DNA of 22,402 nt from Chloroflexota bacterium (GTDB taxonomy: Bacteria; Chloroflexota; Anaerolineae; Anaerolineales; Villigracilaceae): the NCBI GenBank assembly GCA_023459215.1, contig JAEWVF010000086.1, positions 1 to 22,402 on the forward strand, in the 5' to 3' direction. The position numbers and the translations under genes are program-made. The notes under the pieces are model-generated. The model searched no databases and was not told the DNA's origin. It saw nothing but the letters and a program-made list of their open reading frames with translations. Shown in pieces: positions 15,654 through 22,402 of this stretch (its first letter is position 1; each line of letters opens with the position of its first letter).

Positions 15654-16058
15654 CTACCACTTCGGTTCTTCAGTTAACTGATATGTGGACTGGCAATAAG
15701 GACAGGTCACTACCGGAGCGCCGGCCATAATTTTGATGTCGTTCGAGGTAATGACGCCCCCGCAAGACTGGCATTTCATCTGCTCGACTTTGGTCTGTCC
15801 GGGCAGGTCCATATCCATCTTCATGGTGACATTCTGGACAACTTCTGTTTTTTGTCCGCGCACCCCGACCCAAACCAGGAAAGCCCCACCGCCTGCCAGG
15901 AATAATCCGACCACCGCCAGCCCGATTCCCAGGCCAAGCCAGCTCGAATCGCCGCTGCCGCTGGTGGAACCAATCAGCGCCAGCGCGCCATAGCCGAGAA
16001 AGCAGAGCGAAATCAGGAACAGGATTCCAGCCCCGATGAATGCAAATGTACGACCCAT
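15654..16058 (-). CDS. Small membrane protein with C-terminal zinc ribbon
   Basis: The 134-residue protein has two hydrophobic helices (about 5-30 and 40-67). A cytoplasmic tail carries C96-x-x-C99 (KCQSCGG) and C119-x-x-C122 (TCPYCQ), a typical four-Cys zinc ribbon. GGAGG lies 5 nt before the ATG. The gene ends 23 bp before the start of the DUF2207-like gene, so the two are very likely one operon and may work in the same membrane complex. I do not recognise a named family; a role as an assembly or metal-handling partner is only a guess. Confidence 0.75.
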   Translation of the reverse strand: MGRTFAFIGAGILFLISLCFLGYGALALIGSTSGSGDSSWLGLGIGLAVVGLFLAGGGAFLVWVGVRGQKTEVVQNVTMKMDMDLPGQTKVEQMKCQSCGGVITSNDIKIMAGAPVVTCPYCQSTYQLTEEPKW

Positions 16059-16090
16059 AGTAACCTCCGCAAATAAAAAATATCTTTTTC

Positions 16091-16119
16091 AGTGTAGCAC
16101 TATGCAAAAAAAGAGACAA
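16091..16119 (-). promoter_or_regulatory. Candidate promoter of the zinc-ribbon/DUF2207-like operon
   Basis: On the minus strand TTGTCT (16114-16119) and TACACT (16091-16096) are 17 nt apart, about 33 nt before the ATG at 16058. The -35 hexamer lies inside the terminator stem of the upstream unit. Confidence 0.5.
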
Positions 16120-16139
16120 ATGACTTTTGTCTCTTTTTT
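16107..16139. terminator. Intrinsic terminator after the PII-like gene
   Basis: AAAAAAGAGACAAA (16107-16120) pairs perfectly with TTTGTCTCTTTTTT (16126-16139) around TGACT, with T-runs on either strand. It separates the antiporter/PII unit from the operon that starts at 16058. Confidence 0.8.
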
Positions 16140-16176
16140 GTACGTATTTCTTGTAAAAAAATTGCTTAACGCCCGT

Positions 16177-16539
16177 TTATGTGTGTCTCTTGATAATGCC
16201 CTCAACATAAATGGCCGGAATCACCATTAAAAGTCCGGTTTTGGGAATGCTGAGATCGCCCAGCACTTCGCGGGTTACTTCGATCAGTTTGTTGACCACC
16301 GTTTCATCATCGCAGACCGAGAAAATGGTACGGCCAATGCTCTCAGGGTCAGGATAAAAATCTTCCAGGGAAGGCATCAGCGGCAGGTCGTCGCGCAGGC
16401 CATTATCGGCGCGCAAACGCCCCATGCCGGTGCTGTAGAGAACAGTAACACCGCTCACCCCAGCCTCCTCCCAGGCTGCCAGCAAATCAGGAAGTTTCTG
16501 CGAATCATAGACAATCGCAACAACAACTTGATGGTTCAT
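16177..16539 (-). CDS. PII-like signalling protein paired with antiporter
   Basis: The 120-residue protein has the alternating strand/helix pattern of the PII superfamily (HQVVVAIVYDSQKLPDLLAAWEEAGVSGVTVLYSTGMGR, about 3-41) and ends in the strand LLMVIPAIYVEGII. The segment between (about 42-70, rich in Asp/Pro) would be the T-loop and lacks the uridylylated Tyr of GlnB, so this is a PII-like rather than a nitrogen PII protein. Its ATG overlaps the antiporter stop as ATGA, with AAGGAG 5 nt upstream, so the two proteins are translationally coupled. PII-fold proteins commonly gate the membrane transporter encoded beside them; regulation of the antiporter by a nucleotide or similar ligand is inferred. 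Confidence 0.75.
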   Translation of the reverse strand: MNHQVVVAIVYDSQKLPDLLAAWEEAGVSGVTVLYSTGMGRLRADNGLRDDLPLMPSLEDFYPDPESIGRTIFSVCDDETVVNKLIEVTREVLGDLSIPKTGLLMVIPAIYVEGIIKRHT

Positions 16540-17756
16540 TTTTGCTCCTTCAGATTCGACTCAGATTTCGGGCGCTGGAATAAGTAACGCAGCATGGACG
16601 GCGTCACCAAGGTGGATACGACCACCATGCCGACCACCGCCGAAAGGTTGGCCTGGCTGATCAGCCCTGCCCCAGCCCCAACGCTGGCAACGATCAGGCC
16701 GACCTCGCCGCGCGAAACCATCCCAGCGCCAAGCTGCATACTCTCACGCGGAGAATAACCCGCCAGCCAGGCGCCCAGGCCGGCACCGACCAACTTTCCG
16801 AAAATGGCAACCGCCACCAGCGCCAGGGCCAGCCAAATGACGCCGCCAATACTGCTCAAATCGGTTTCAAGGCCAATATCGACGAAGAAAATCGGCACGA
16901 AAAAACCATAAGCCAGCGCGCCGACCCTTTGCTCGATCACTTCCCGATCGGGCAGGCGGGCAAACATCAGCCCGGCCAGAAAAGCGCCAGTAATGGCCGC
17001 CATGCCGCCGATGAGTTCCGCGCCGAGGGCATACGCCAGCATCATGATCACCGCCAAGGCCAGCACATTCTGGCTGACCGGCAAATCGCGCACCCAACGC
17101 AGCAAACGGGGCAATATCCAGAGACCAAACAATACCGCTCCCGCAACGTAGAGCACCATGCGCCCCAAGACCCAGGCCACCGCGGATAAATCTCCGACCC
17201 CGCCGGTCAGGGCAAAGAACAGGGACAACAGGAAAATCACCAGGATGTCGTCAAAGACCGCCGCGCCAAGCAATCCCAGGCCAACCTTCGAGCGCAATAC
17301 TTTGAGTTCCATCAGCGTTTGGGCCGAAATCGAAACCGAGGTCGCGCCCAGGGTCAGGCCGAGGAAGATGGCCGGTTGCATCTCAAGGCCAAAGGAAAGC
17401 CCGACCAGCCAGCCCAGCCCGACCGGAACAAGCACCCCCAGCGTCCCGGAAAAGGCAGCCACTTTGCCGGTTTTGCGCATCTCAGACAGATGCAGTTCGA
17501 TGCCGGCCACGAACATCAGCAGCAGCACCCCTATTTCACCCAATTCCTTGATAAATTCGGGCAGGGCGCTGTTGTTGCCAAAAACCGGAGCATGCAACAG
17601 GTCGATCAGGGAGGGGCCAAGCACTACCCCAACCAGTAGTTCCCCCAAAACGGAGGGCTGGCCCAGGCGAATCGAAACATACCCGGCCAGCTTGGAAGCC
17701 GGCAGGATAATCAGCAACAGCAGGATCAACTGCAAAAAATGATTGTCGATATTCAT
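16536..17756 (-). CDS. Cation:proton antiporter, CPA2 (KefB/NapA-like) family
   Basis: The 406-residue protein has about twelve to thirteen membrane segments. CPA2 hallmarks are GQPSVLGELLVGVVLGPSL (32-50), GEIGVLLLMFVAGIEL (73-88), LGATSVSISAQ in the unwound-helix region, AAVFDDILVIFLL with the paired ion-binding Asp residues, and SRGEVGLIVASVGAGAG near the end. It exchanges Na+ or K+ for H+ across the cytoplasmic membrane. There is no C-terminal RCK/TrkA-N domain; the separate PII-like protein may take over regulation. The start at 17756 has only a weak ribosome site (AAAG), and a GTGTACAC palindrome lies just upstream. Ion selectivity cannot be deduced. Confidence 0.9.
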   Translation of the reverse strand: MNIDNHFLQLILLLLIILPASKLAGYVSIRLGQPSVLGELLVGVVLGPSLIDLLHAPVFGNNSALPEFIKELGEIGVLLLMFVAGIELHLSEMRKTGKVAAFSGTLGVLVPVGLGWLVGLSFGLEMQPAIFLGLTLGATSVSISAQTLMELKVLRSKVGLGLLGAAVFDDILVIFLLSLFFALTGGVGDLSAVAWVLGRMVLYVAGAVLFGLWILPRLLRWVRDLPVSQNVLALAVIMMLAYALGAELIGGMAAITGAFLAGLMFARLPDREVIEQRVGALAYGFFVPIFFVDIGLETDLSSIGGVIWLALALVAVAIFGKLVGAGLGAWLAGYSPRESMQLGAGMVSRGEVGLIVASVGAGAGLISQANLSAVVGMVVVSTLVTPSMLRYLFQRPKSESNLKEQK

Positions 17757-17802
17757 CGTCTTTGTTTACAGTGTACACCAATCCGAGCGCCCGCGGCCCG
17801 GA

Positions 17803-18996
17803 TCAGACCGCCTGCGCGATAGCTTGCGGGATACGCACCCGCCGGGCAACGAAGAAGTTGATCACGGCAATCACCGCACCCATCAGGAAAACATATTGGA
17901 AACCAAAGGAGTTCCAAATCAGGCCGCCCAGGAGCGCCGCGGAGATGGAAAAGATGTGGTCAATCGTCACGGCGGCGGTCAGCGCCGGTTGGACATCTTC
18001 GGGGCGCTTGGCAATTTTCTTCATATAGGTGGCGCGCGCCATACTGACCGAGAAAATCATCTGGTCGAGCAAGAAACAAACGCAAACCACAAAGAAAGCA
18101 ATATTTTCAGGCAGGATAAATTTGGCAAAACCGTAGCCGAAGCAGACAAACACGAGAACAACCGCTTCGGCAGAAAGCACAAAACGCTCACCCAGTTTGT
18201 CCACCGCCCAACCCAGCAGCGGTTGGAAGAGAATCCCAATCACCCCGCCGATGGTGAAAAGAGTCGCCATAATGTCGGTTGGCTGTTCGAAAACCTGCAC
18301 CAGCACCCAGGGCGCAAAAGTGATAAAAAGTTGTTTGCGCGCGCCGGAAATGATATTGAGCAGGTAATAGAGATTGTATTCCTTGTGCAGTTGCAGATAA
18401 CCGCGTTTCTCGGTCACCTTCTCGGGGGTCATCTTATAGAGCAGGAAGGCCGCCGCCAGCAGGAAAATGGCCGCAATCGCAAACGTATGCTGGAAGCTGA
18501 AATTCAGGTAACGAAAGCCGACAAAGACCAGGGCGCTGCCCAAAATCCCGGCGGCGTTGCGGATGGCGTTCAACTGTCCCAGGCGGCGGCCAGCCTGGCC
18601 CTCGCGCGCCAATTCCATGCCAATGGTAGAGGCGACCGGCATGAACAGGTGGTCGCCCATGCTGTAGATGAAGAGCCAGATGACCATCACCCAATAGCTG
18701 GAGGAGGCAAAGCCAATCAAGAGCGCTCCACTGGCGGCCAGCAGCATCGAGAAAACGCCCAGGCGGCGCGAGCACAGGAACCACAAGGCCGCCGAGACAA
18801 ATACCACCAGGAAACCCGGCAGTTCGCGCGGGAATTCGAGGAAAGAACGCTCAAAACCGCTCAGGGCGAATCTTTCGTTCAGGAAATTGTTAAATGTGGC
18901 GTTCATGATGCTGATTGCCATGCCCAAAATCAGCGCGGCGCTGGCGAACAGGGCCAGTTCACGGGAAGCTTGTTTGAAGCGGGAAACGATGTTCAT
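17803..18996 (-). CDS. MFS transporter
   Basis: The 397-residue protein has about twelve hydrophobic helices and MFS features such as a charged loop after helix 2 (LCSRRLG) and a D-K-L-G-x-R loop in the second half (VDKLGERF). The N-terminal string FLEFPRELPGF is shared by a family of uncharacterised Chloroflexota/Firmicutes MFS proteins (recalled). I choose the ATG at 18996, preceded by AGAAGG at 8 nt and a promoter at 19028-19055; a longer in-frame start at 19185 would lie upstream of that promoter and adds residues that do not fit an MFS N-terminus. The next gene downstream starts 46 bp later on the same strand. Substrate unknown. Confidence 0.85.
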   Translation of the reverse strand: MNIVSRFKQASRELALFASAALILGMAISIMNATFNNFLNERFALSGFERSFLEFPRELPGFLVVFVSAALWFLCSRRLGVFSMLLAASGALLIGFASSSYWVMVIWLFIYSMGDHLFMPVASTIGMELAREGQAGRRLGQLNAIRNAAGILGSALVFVGFRYLNFSFQHTFAIAAIFLLAAAFLLYKMTPEKVTEKRGYLQLHKEYNLYYLLNIISGARKQLFITFAPWVLVQVFEQPTDIMATLFTIGGVIGILFQPLLGWAVDKLGERFVLSAEAVVLVFVCFGYGFAKFILPENIAFFVVCVCFLLDQMIFSVSMARATYMKKIAKRPEDVQPALTAAVTIDHIFSISAALLGGLIWNSFGFQYVFLMGAVIAVINFFVARRVRIPQAIAQAV

Positions 18997-19027
18997 AAGG
19001 ATAACCTTCTCAGCGGGATATCCGGTC

Positions 19028-19055
19028 ATCATAGCACGGAACAAAAAATTGACAA
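19028..19055 (-). promoter_or_regulatory. Promoter of the MFS transporter
   Basis: On the minus strand TTGTCA (19050-19055) and TATGAT (19028-19033) are 16 nt apart, about 32 nt before the chosen ATG. This supports the shorter start. Confidence 0.6.
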
Positions 19056-19293
19056 GCGCAAAAAAGGTCAAACCGTCTGGCAATCTGCCCACCACAGCGC
19101 CTGAAATTGAGCAACCAGCGTCAGGCAAGAAATTGCCGCGCGCACCGGCGCAAACATCCGCCCTCATTTCGACCTCGAAATCCACCAGTCAGGGGACGCC
19201 TGCCAGCTTGCGCTCAAACTCGATTAAACGGCGAGACAGGCCGCGGGGAGAACGATTCGGGATAAACGGCGTTAAACGGTATGACGCTTATCG

Positions 19294-19323
19294 CTGTCAG
19301 AAACACCACACAAACGGTACAAT
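19294..19323 (+). promoter_or_regulatory. Candidate promoter of the mutase gene
   Basis: CTGTCA (19294-19299) and TACAAT (19318-19323) are 18 nt apart. Transcripts would carry a leader of about 130 nt that includes the inverted repeat at 19353-19425. Confidence 0.4.
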
Positions 19324-19352
19324 TCAACTCGTTAGCGAATAATTTTAATAAT

Positions 19353-19425
19353 CGAACCGCGAAGAACGCAAAGGACACAAAGTTTAAGAGCTTTTCTTAG
19401 CGCTCTTGGCGCGCTTGGCGGTTCG
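19353..19425. repeat. Intergenic inverted repeat with 8-bp perfect termini
   Basis: CGAACCGC (19353-19360) is the exact complement of GCGGTTCG (19418-19425). The arms continue as degenerate roughly 9-bp words (GCGAAGAAC, GCAAAGGAC on the left; GCGCTCTTG, GCGCGCTTG on the right) that pair imperfectly. Similar 'CGCAAAGG/CTTGGCG' words are common between genes in unrelated bacteria (recalled). It lies in the mutase leader. Confidence 0.5.
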
Positions 19426-19461
19426 TAAATGGTTTTCACTCCCCTGACATAGGAGAACCCC

Positions 19462-21114
19462 ATGACCCTTCAAGACCAATACACACGCTGGAAAGAATCG
19501 GCGCACAAGAAATCTGTCGAGAAATTTCCCGAACGCAAGCCGAAATTCGTTACATCCTCAGGCATTGAACTGCCGCCAGTCTTTGTCCCGGCGGATCACG
19601 ACCCCGATTACATGGAAAAACTGGGGTTGCCCGGTGAGTATCCCTTCACGCGCGGCGTCCAGCCGACCATGTACCGCGGGCGCTTCTGGACGATGCGCCA
19701 GTACGCCGGTTTCTCGACCGCCGCCGAATCGAACAAGCGCTACCGCTACCTGCTGGGGGCGGGCCAGACCGGGCTTTCGGTGGCCTTCGACCTGCCCACC
19801 CAAATCGGCTACGACGCCGACGACCCGATGGCGCTTGGCGAAGTGGGCAAAGTCGGCGTTTCGATTTCGTCCATCGAAGATATGGCAACCCTATTCGACC
19901 AGATTCCGCTCGACAAAGTGTCCACCTCGATGACCATCAACGCCCCGGCGGGTGTCCTGCTGGCGATGTACATTGCGGTCGGCAAACAGCAGGGGGTGGA
20001 ACCAAAAGCCCTGCGCGGCACCATCCAGAACGATATTTTGAAGGAATACATCGCGCGCGGAACGTACATCTTCCCGCCCGCCCCGTCGATGCGCCTGATC
20101 ACCGATATTTTCTCGTACTGCGCCCGCGAAGTGCCAAGCTGGAACACCATCTCGATTTCCGGCTACCACATCCGCGAAGCCGGTTCGACCGCCGCGCAGG
20201 AAGTGGCCTTCACCCTGGCCGATGCGATTGCCTATGTGGAAGCCGCGCTCAAAGCCGGTTTGCAGGTGGACGATTTCGCTGGGCAGCTTTCCTTCTTCTT
20301 CAACGCCCACAACAACGTGCTGGAAGAAGTCGCCAAGTTCCGCGCCGCCCGCCGTTTGTGGGCCAAAATCATGCGCGAACGCTTCAAGGCGCAGAAACCG
20401 TCTTCGTGGCAGTTGCGCTTCCACACCCAGACCGCTGGTTCGACTCTCACCGCCCAACAGCCCGAAAACAACGTGGTGCGCGTCACGCTCCAGGCTTTGT
20501 CTGCCGTCTTGGGCGGAACGCAATCTCTGCACACCAACAGCATGGACGAGGCGCTCTGGCTGCCGACCGAAAAATCGGTCCGCGTGGCGCTGCGCACCCA
20601 GCAAATCATCGCCTACGAATCGGGCGCAGCCGATTCGATCGACCCGCTGGCCGGTTCGTACCTGATCGAAAGCCTGACCGACGAAATCGAACGCCTGGCC
20701 TCCGACTATATCGACCGCATCGACAGCCTGGGCGGCGCGATGAACGGCATCGAGCAGGGCTACCAGGCCAACGAAATCCAGAACGCGGCCTACGAAGCCC
20801 AGATGGCGATTGAAAAGAACGAGCAAATCGTGGTCGGTGTCAACCAGTTCCAGGTCAAGGAAGAGATGACCCTCGAACGCCAAGTGATTGACCCGTCCAT
20901 CGAAGCGGAAGCGCGTGAAAGGTTGAAGAAGTTGCGGGAAACAAGAAACGCGGAGAAAGTGAACGAGCTGCGCGCCCGGTTGGAATCGGCCGCCAAAGGC
21001 AGCGAAAACCTGATGCCGCTGTTTGTGGAATGCGTCGAGAACAAGATGACCCTCGGCGAAGTCTGCAATACGCTGCGCGGGGTGTGGGGCGAGTATATTG
21101 CGCCGGTGTTCTAA
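19462..21114 (+). CDS. mcmA: Methylmalonyl-CoA mutase, large (catalytic) subunit
   Basis: The 550-residue protein is an adenosylcobalamin-dependent acyl-CoA mutase catalytic subunit that interconverts methylmalonyl-CoA and succinyl-CoA, in propionate metabolism. Motifs: YPFTRGVQPTMYRGRFWTM (60-78) lining the CoA/substrate channel, FDLPTQIGYDADDP, GTIQNDILKEY, PSMRLI, and ISGYHIREAGST with the conserved active-site His. The length fits the catalytic barrel alone: the C-terminal B12-binding domain (DxHxxG) is absent, so a separate small subunit must exist elsewhere. AGGAG lies 6 nt before the ATG. Isobutyryl-CoA and related mutases share this layout, so substrate specificity is not certain. A terminator follows directly. 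Confidence 0.92.
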   Translation: MTLQDQYTRWKESAHKKSVEKFPERKPKFVTSSGIELPPVFVPADHDPDYMEKLGLPGEYPFTRGVQPTMYRGRFWTMRQYAGFSTAAESNKRYRYLLGAGQTGLSVAFDLPTQIGYDADDPMALGEVGKVGVSISSIEDMATLFDQIPLDKVSTSMTINAPAGVLLAMYIAVGKQQGVEPKALRGTIQNDILKEYIARGTYIFPPAPSMRLITDIFSYCAREVPSWNTISISGYHIREAGSTAAQEVAFTLADAIAYVEAALKAGLQVDDFAGQLSFFFNAHNNVLEEVAKFRAARRLWAKIMRERFKAQKPSSWQLRFHTQTAGSTLTAQQPENNVVRVTLQALSAVLGGTQSLHTNSMDEALWLPTEKSVRVALRTQQIIAYESGAADSIDPLAGSYLIESLTDEIERLASDYIDRIDSLGGAMNGIEQGYQANEIQNAAYEAQMAIEKNEQIVVGVNQFQVKEEMTLERQVIDPSIEAEARERLKKLRETRNAEKVNELRARLESAAKGSENLMPLFVECVENKMTLGEVCNTLRGVWGEYIAPVF

Positions 21115-21145
21115 GTTTGGTGGAAAGTAGAAAGTGGAAAGTTTT

Positions 21146-21177
21146 CAGGGACGGTCGCGATGGCCGTCCCTGTTTTG
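21146..21177 (+). terminator. Intrinsic terminator after the mutase gene
   Basis: CAGGGACGG (21146-21154) pairs with CCGTCCCTG (21164-21172), extendable by two pairs inward, followed by TTTTG. It is preceded by a purine-rich GTGGAAAGTAGAAAGTGGAAAG tract (21120-21141, 22 bp, quoted only to show its A/G bias in three near-identical words). Confidence 0.75.
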
Positions 21178-21264
21178 TTGTTTGAGAGTATACTTTTGTA
21201 AAGAAAGTTCTTTGCGTGCAATTTTCGCCTATAAATAGAGTAGAAACAACACAAGGCACAAAAT

Positions 21265-22308
21265 ATGGATAATATCCTTACTGCTAATGATCAATACCTA
21301 AAACAACTTGATAGCAAAACTTCTGTTGAGTTTTTTCGAGATTTGATTTGGGCTGAAGCTGCCAGGATTGGAATACCGCCAAGTAAAGTGAACGTATCAT
21401 CACGCATAAATGTCGCTGATGGAGGCGTGGATGCAACGATTTACGCAGACAATATTGCACTTCAACCAGGTGGTTTATTTGAAGAGGGAAATAATTCGTA
21501 CCAAATTAAAGCTGGCGACAGTTTCAAGCCTCAAAATAAGTCAATTATTCAGAAAGAATTGTTTGATAAAAAAGTTCCTTCTGCCAAGAACCTTGCTCCC
21601 GAAGTTAAATCATGTCTTGAGCAAAATGGAAAATATGTCATTGTTTGTTTTGGTTTGGATTTAATTGAACTGGAAAGAAAAAAGGCTATTGGATACATCA
21701 AAGAGTTTTTAAACGATTGCGGTTTTGCTACCCCAAAGGTTGACATATGGAGCATCAACAATCTAAAAGGATTTATTCAAAAATATCCTGCGCTTGTTCT
21801 GCAAACGAATCATTTAAACGGCGAATCTTTTCTGACTCATAAAGAATGGTCGAATTTGACAGATATGAGAGTGACTTTTGAAGAGGGAGAAGAACAGCAA
21901 GAAAAATTAGAGAGCATTCGTATTCAACTTCGCAGAAACGATATGCCGTCACAATTGAGAATTTTAGGCGAAGCAGGTGTGGGAAAAACAAGACTTGCGC
22001 TAGAAGCAACCAATACAGATGATTTGCGGCCATTGGTTGTTTATGCACTGGCAAGCGAATTTGATGGAAGCCGCTTGATGACCGAACTCAGGCGAAATGA
22101 ATCTTTGAATGTTATTGTGATTGTTGATGAATGTGACCCTGATGAACGAGCTCGGTTTTGGAATAGCCTCAAACCTTTTTACCCAAGAATAAAGTTAATC
22201 TCAATCTACAACGAATGGGATATTGCAAACTATGACACCATAATTTATGAATTAGAAGGATTAGAAAATAAATATATTATTGACATTTACATAAATCGAT
22301 TAAGATAG
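21265..22308 (+). CDS. PD-(D/E)xK nuclease / STAND-type NTPase defence protein, truncated
   Basis: The 347-residue product has an N-terminal nuclease-like part: SVEFFRDLIWAEA, then DGGVDATI (D56) and SYQIKAG (Q80, K82), matching the D...(E/Q)xK core of restriction-endonuclease-fold enzymes. A P-loop NTPase follows, with Walker A GEAGVGKT (235-242) and Walker B VIVIVDECD (283-291). This order is that of Avs/STAND anti-phage sensors, which usually have long repeat C-terminal regions. Here the frame ends soon after Walker B, a few bases before a transposase-like start, so the gene looks cut by an insertion. Composition is AT-rich, unlike the mutase beside it, consistent with a mobile defence gene. 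AAGG lies 8 nt before the ATG. Domain order is clear; function as defence is inferred. Confidence 0.7.
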   Translation: MDNILTANDQYLKQLDSKTSVEFFRDLIWAEAARIGIPPSKVNVSSRINVADGGVDATIYADNIALQPGGLFEEGNNSYQIKAGDSFKPQNKSIIQKELFDKKVPSAKNLAPEVKSCLEQNGKYVIVCFGLDLIELERKKAIGYIKEFLNDCGFATPKVDIWSINNLKGFIQKYPALVLQTNHLNGESFLTHKEWSNLTDMRVTFEEGEEQQEKLESIRIQLRRNDMPSQLRILGEAGVGKTRLALEATNTDDLRPLVVYALASEFDGSRLMTELRRNESLNVIVIVDECDPDERARFWNSLKPFYPRIKLISIYNEWDIANYDTIIYELEGLENKYIIDIYINRLR

Positions 22309-22312
22309 GGTT

Positions 22313-22402
22313 ATGACATGGATACCGAGAAAACTAACCCGAGAACAAATGTCAGAGCGGCGCACAGAAGGAGTGCGTATGCTGCAAGCTGGCGAAAAAA
22401 GT
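22313..22402 (+). CDS. Start of an IS630-like transposase (partial)
   Basis: Thirty codons from the ATG at 22313 read to the window edge. The peptide MTWIPRKLTREQMSERRTEG, followed by VRMLQAGEKS, resembles the N-terminus of IS630/Tc1-type transposases, where an 'LTxEQxxERRxEGxRLLxAG' stretch leads into a helix-turn-helix. Only a fragment is visible, so no catalytic DDE residues can be checked. An alternative frame from 22318 is also open but gives an unremarkable sequence. It begins 5 bp after the truncated STAND gene. Confidence 0.5.
   Translation, partial: MTWIPRKLTREQMSERRTEGVRMLQAGEKS

Larger units (their letters stand above)
18997..19461. other. 465-bp divergent intergenic region
   Basis: The gap between the divergent MFS and mutase genes holds the MFS promoter on the left, a possible mutase promoter at 19294-19323, and the inverted repeat at 19353-19425. 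In the remaining stretch (about 19056-19290) I find no gene or RNA I can support. Confidence 0.5.

Noticed and set aside
17743..19104. A 453-codon plus-strand open frame opposite the MFS gene
   Set aside because: Composition is very rich in His, Gln and Arg, typical of an antisense shadow of a membrane protein gene.
22318..22402. Alternative open frame from the second ATG near the right edge
   Set aside because: The frame from 22313 resembles a transposase N-terminus; the 22318 frame gives no recognisable sequence.

Overview
The window looks like a chromosome segment from an Anaerolineae-type member of the Chloroflexota. This is an inference from gene content: Thr/Pro-linker lipoproteins, tRNAs without an encoded CCA, a stand-alone methylmalonyl-CoA mutase large subunit, a PqqD-fused radical SAM protein, and many short palindromic intergenic repeats. 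Most genes are GC-rich with clear Shine-Dalgarno sites. Two stretches, about 3240-4981 and 21180-22402, are AT-rich and look acquired.

Left part (1-6531): a partial FAD oxidoreductase, a response regulator and a flippase-like membrane protein lie on the minus strand. They are followed by an AT-rich GT-C-like membrane glycosyltransferase on the plus strand, abutting the 3' end of tRNA-Pro(GGG). Then come a plus-strand serine hydrolase and a minus-strand tRNA with a CAU anticodon. Strong hairpin terminators separate these units.

Middle (6560-16058), all minus strand, in transcription order: a zinc-ribbon membrane protein; a DUF2207-like signal-anchored membrane protein ending in a cytoplasmic Cys-Ala repeat tail; a RAYT transposase flanked by REP palindromes; a PqqD-radical SAM-SPASM protein; a PsbP-like membrane protein; a small PAS protein; an alpha/beta hydrolase; a paralogue of the radical SAM protein that has lost its cluster cysteines; a lipoprotein HExxH metallopeptidase; and a small membrane protein. 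The best candidate for an undescribed system is here: a Cys-rich-tailed membrane protein (possible substrate), an intact radical SAM maturase with a PqqD recognition domain, and a cluster-less partner carrying the same recognition domain. The REP/RAYT cassette has inserted between substrate and maturase, and one REP copy now encodes 22 residues of the maturase N-terminus.

Right part (16107-22402): a CPA2-type antiporter overlapping by 4 bp a PII-like regulator, an MFS transporter, the mutase large subunit on the plus strand, and an AT-rich nuclease-STAND NTPase gene of anti-phage type. That gene stops early, right next to the start of a transposase-like ORF that runs off the window.
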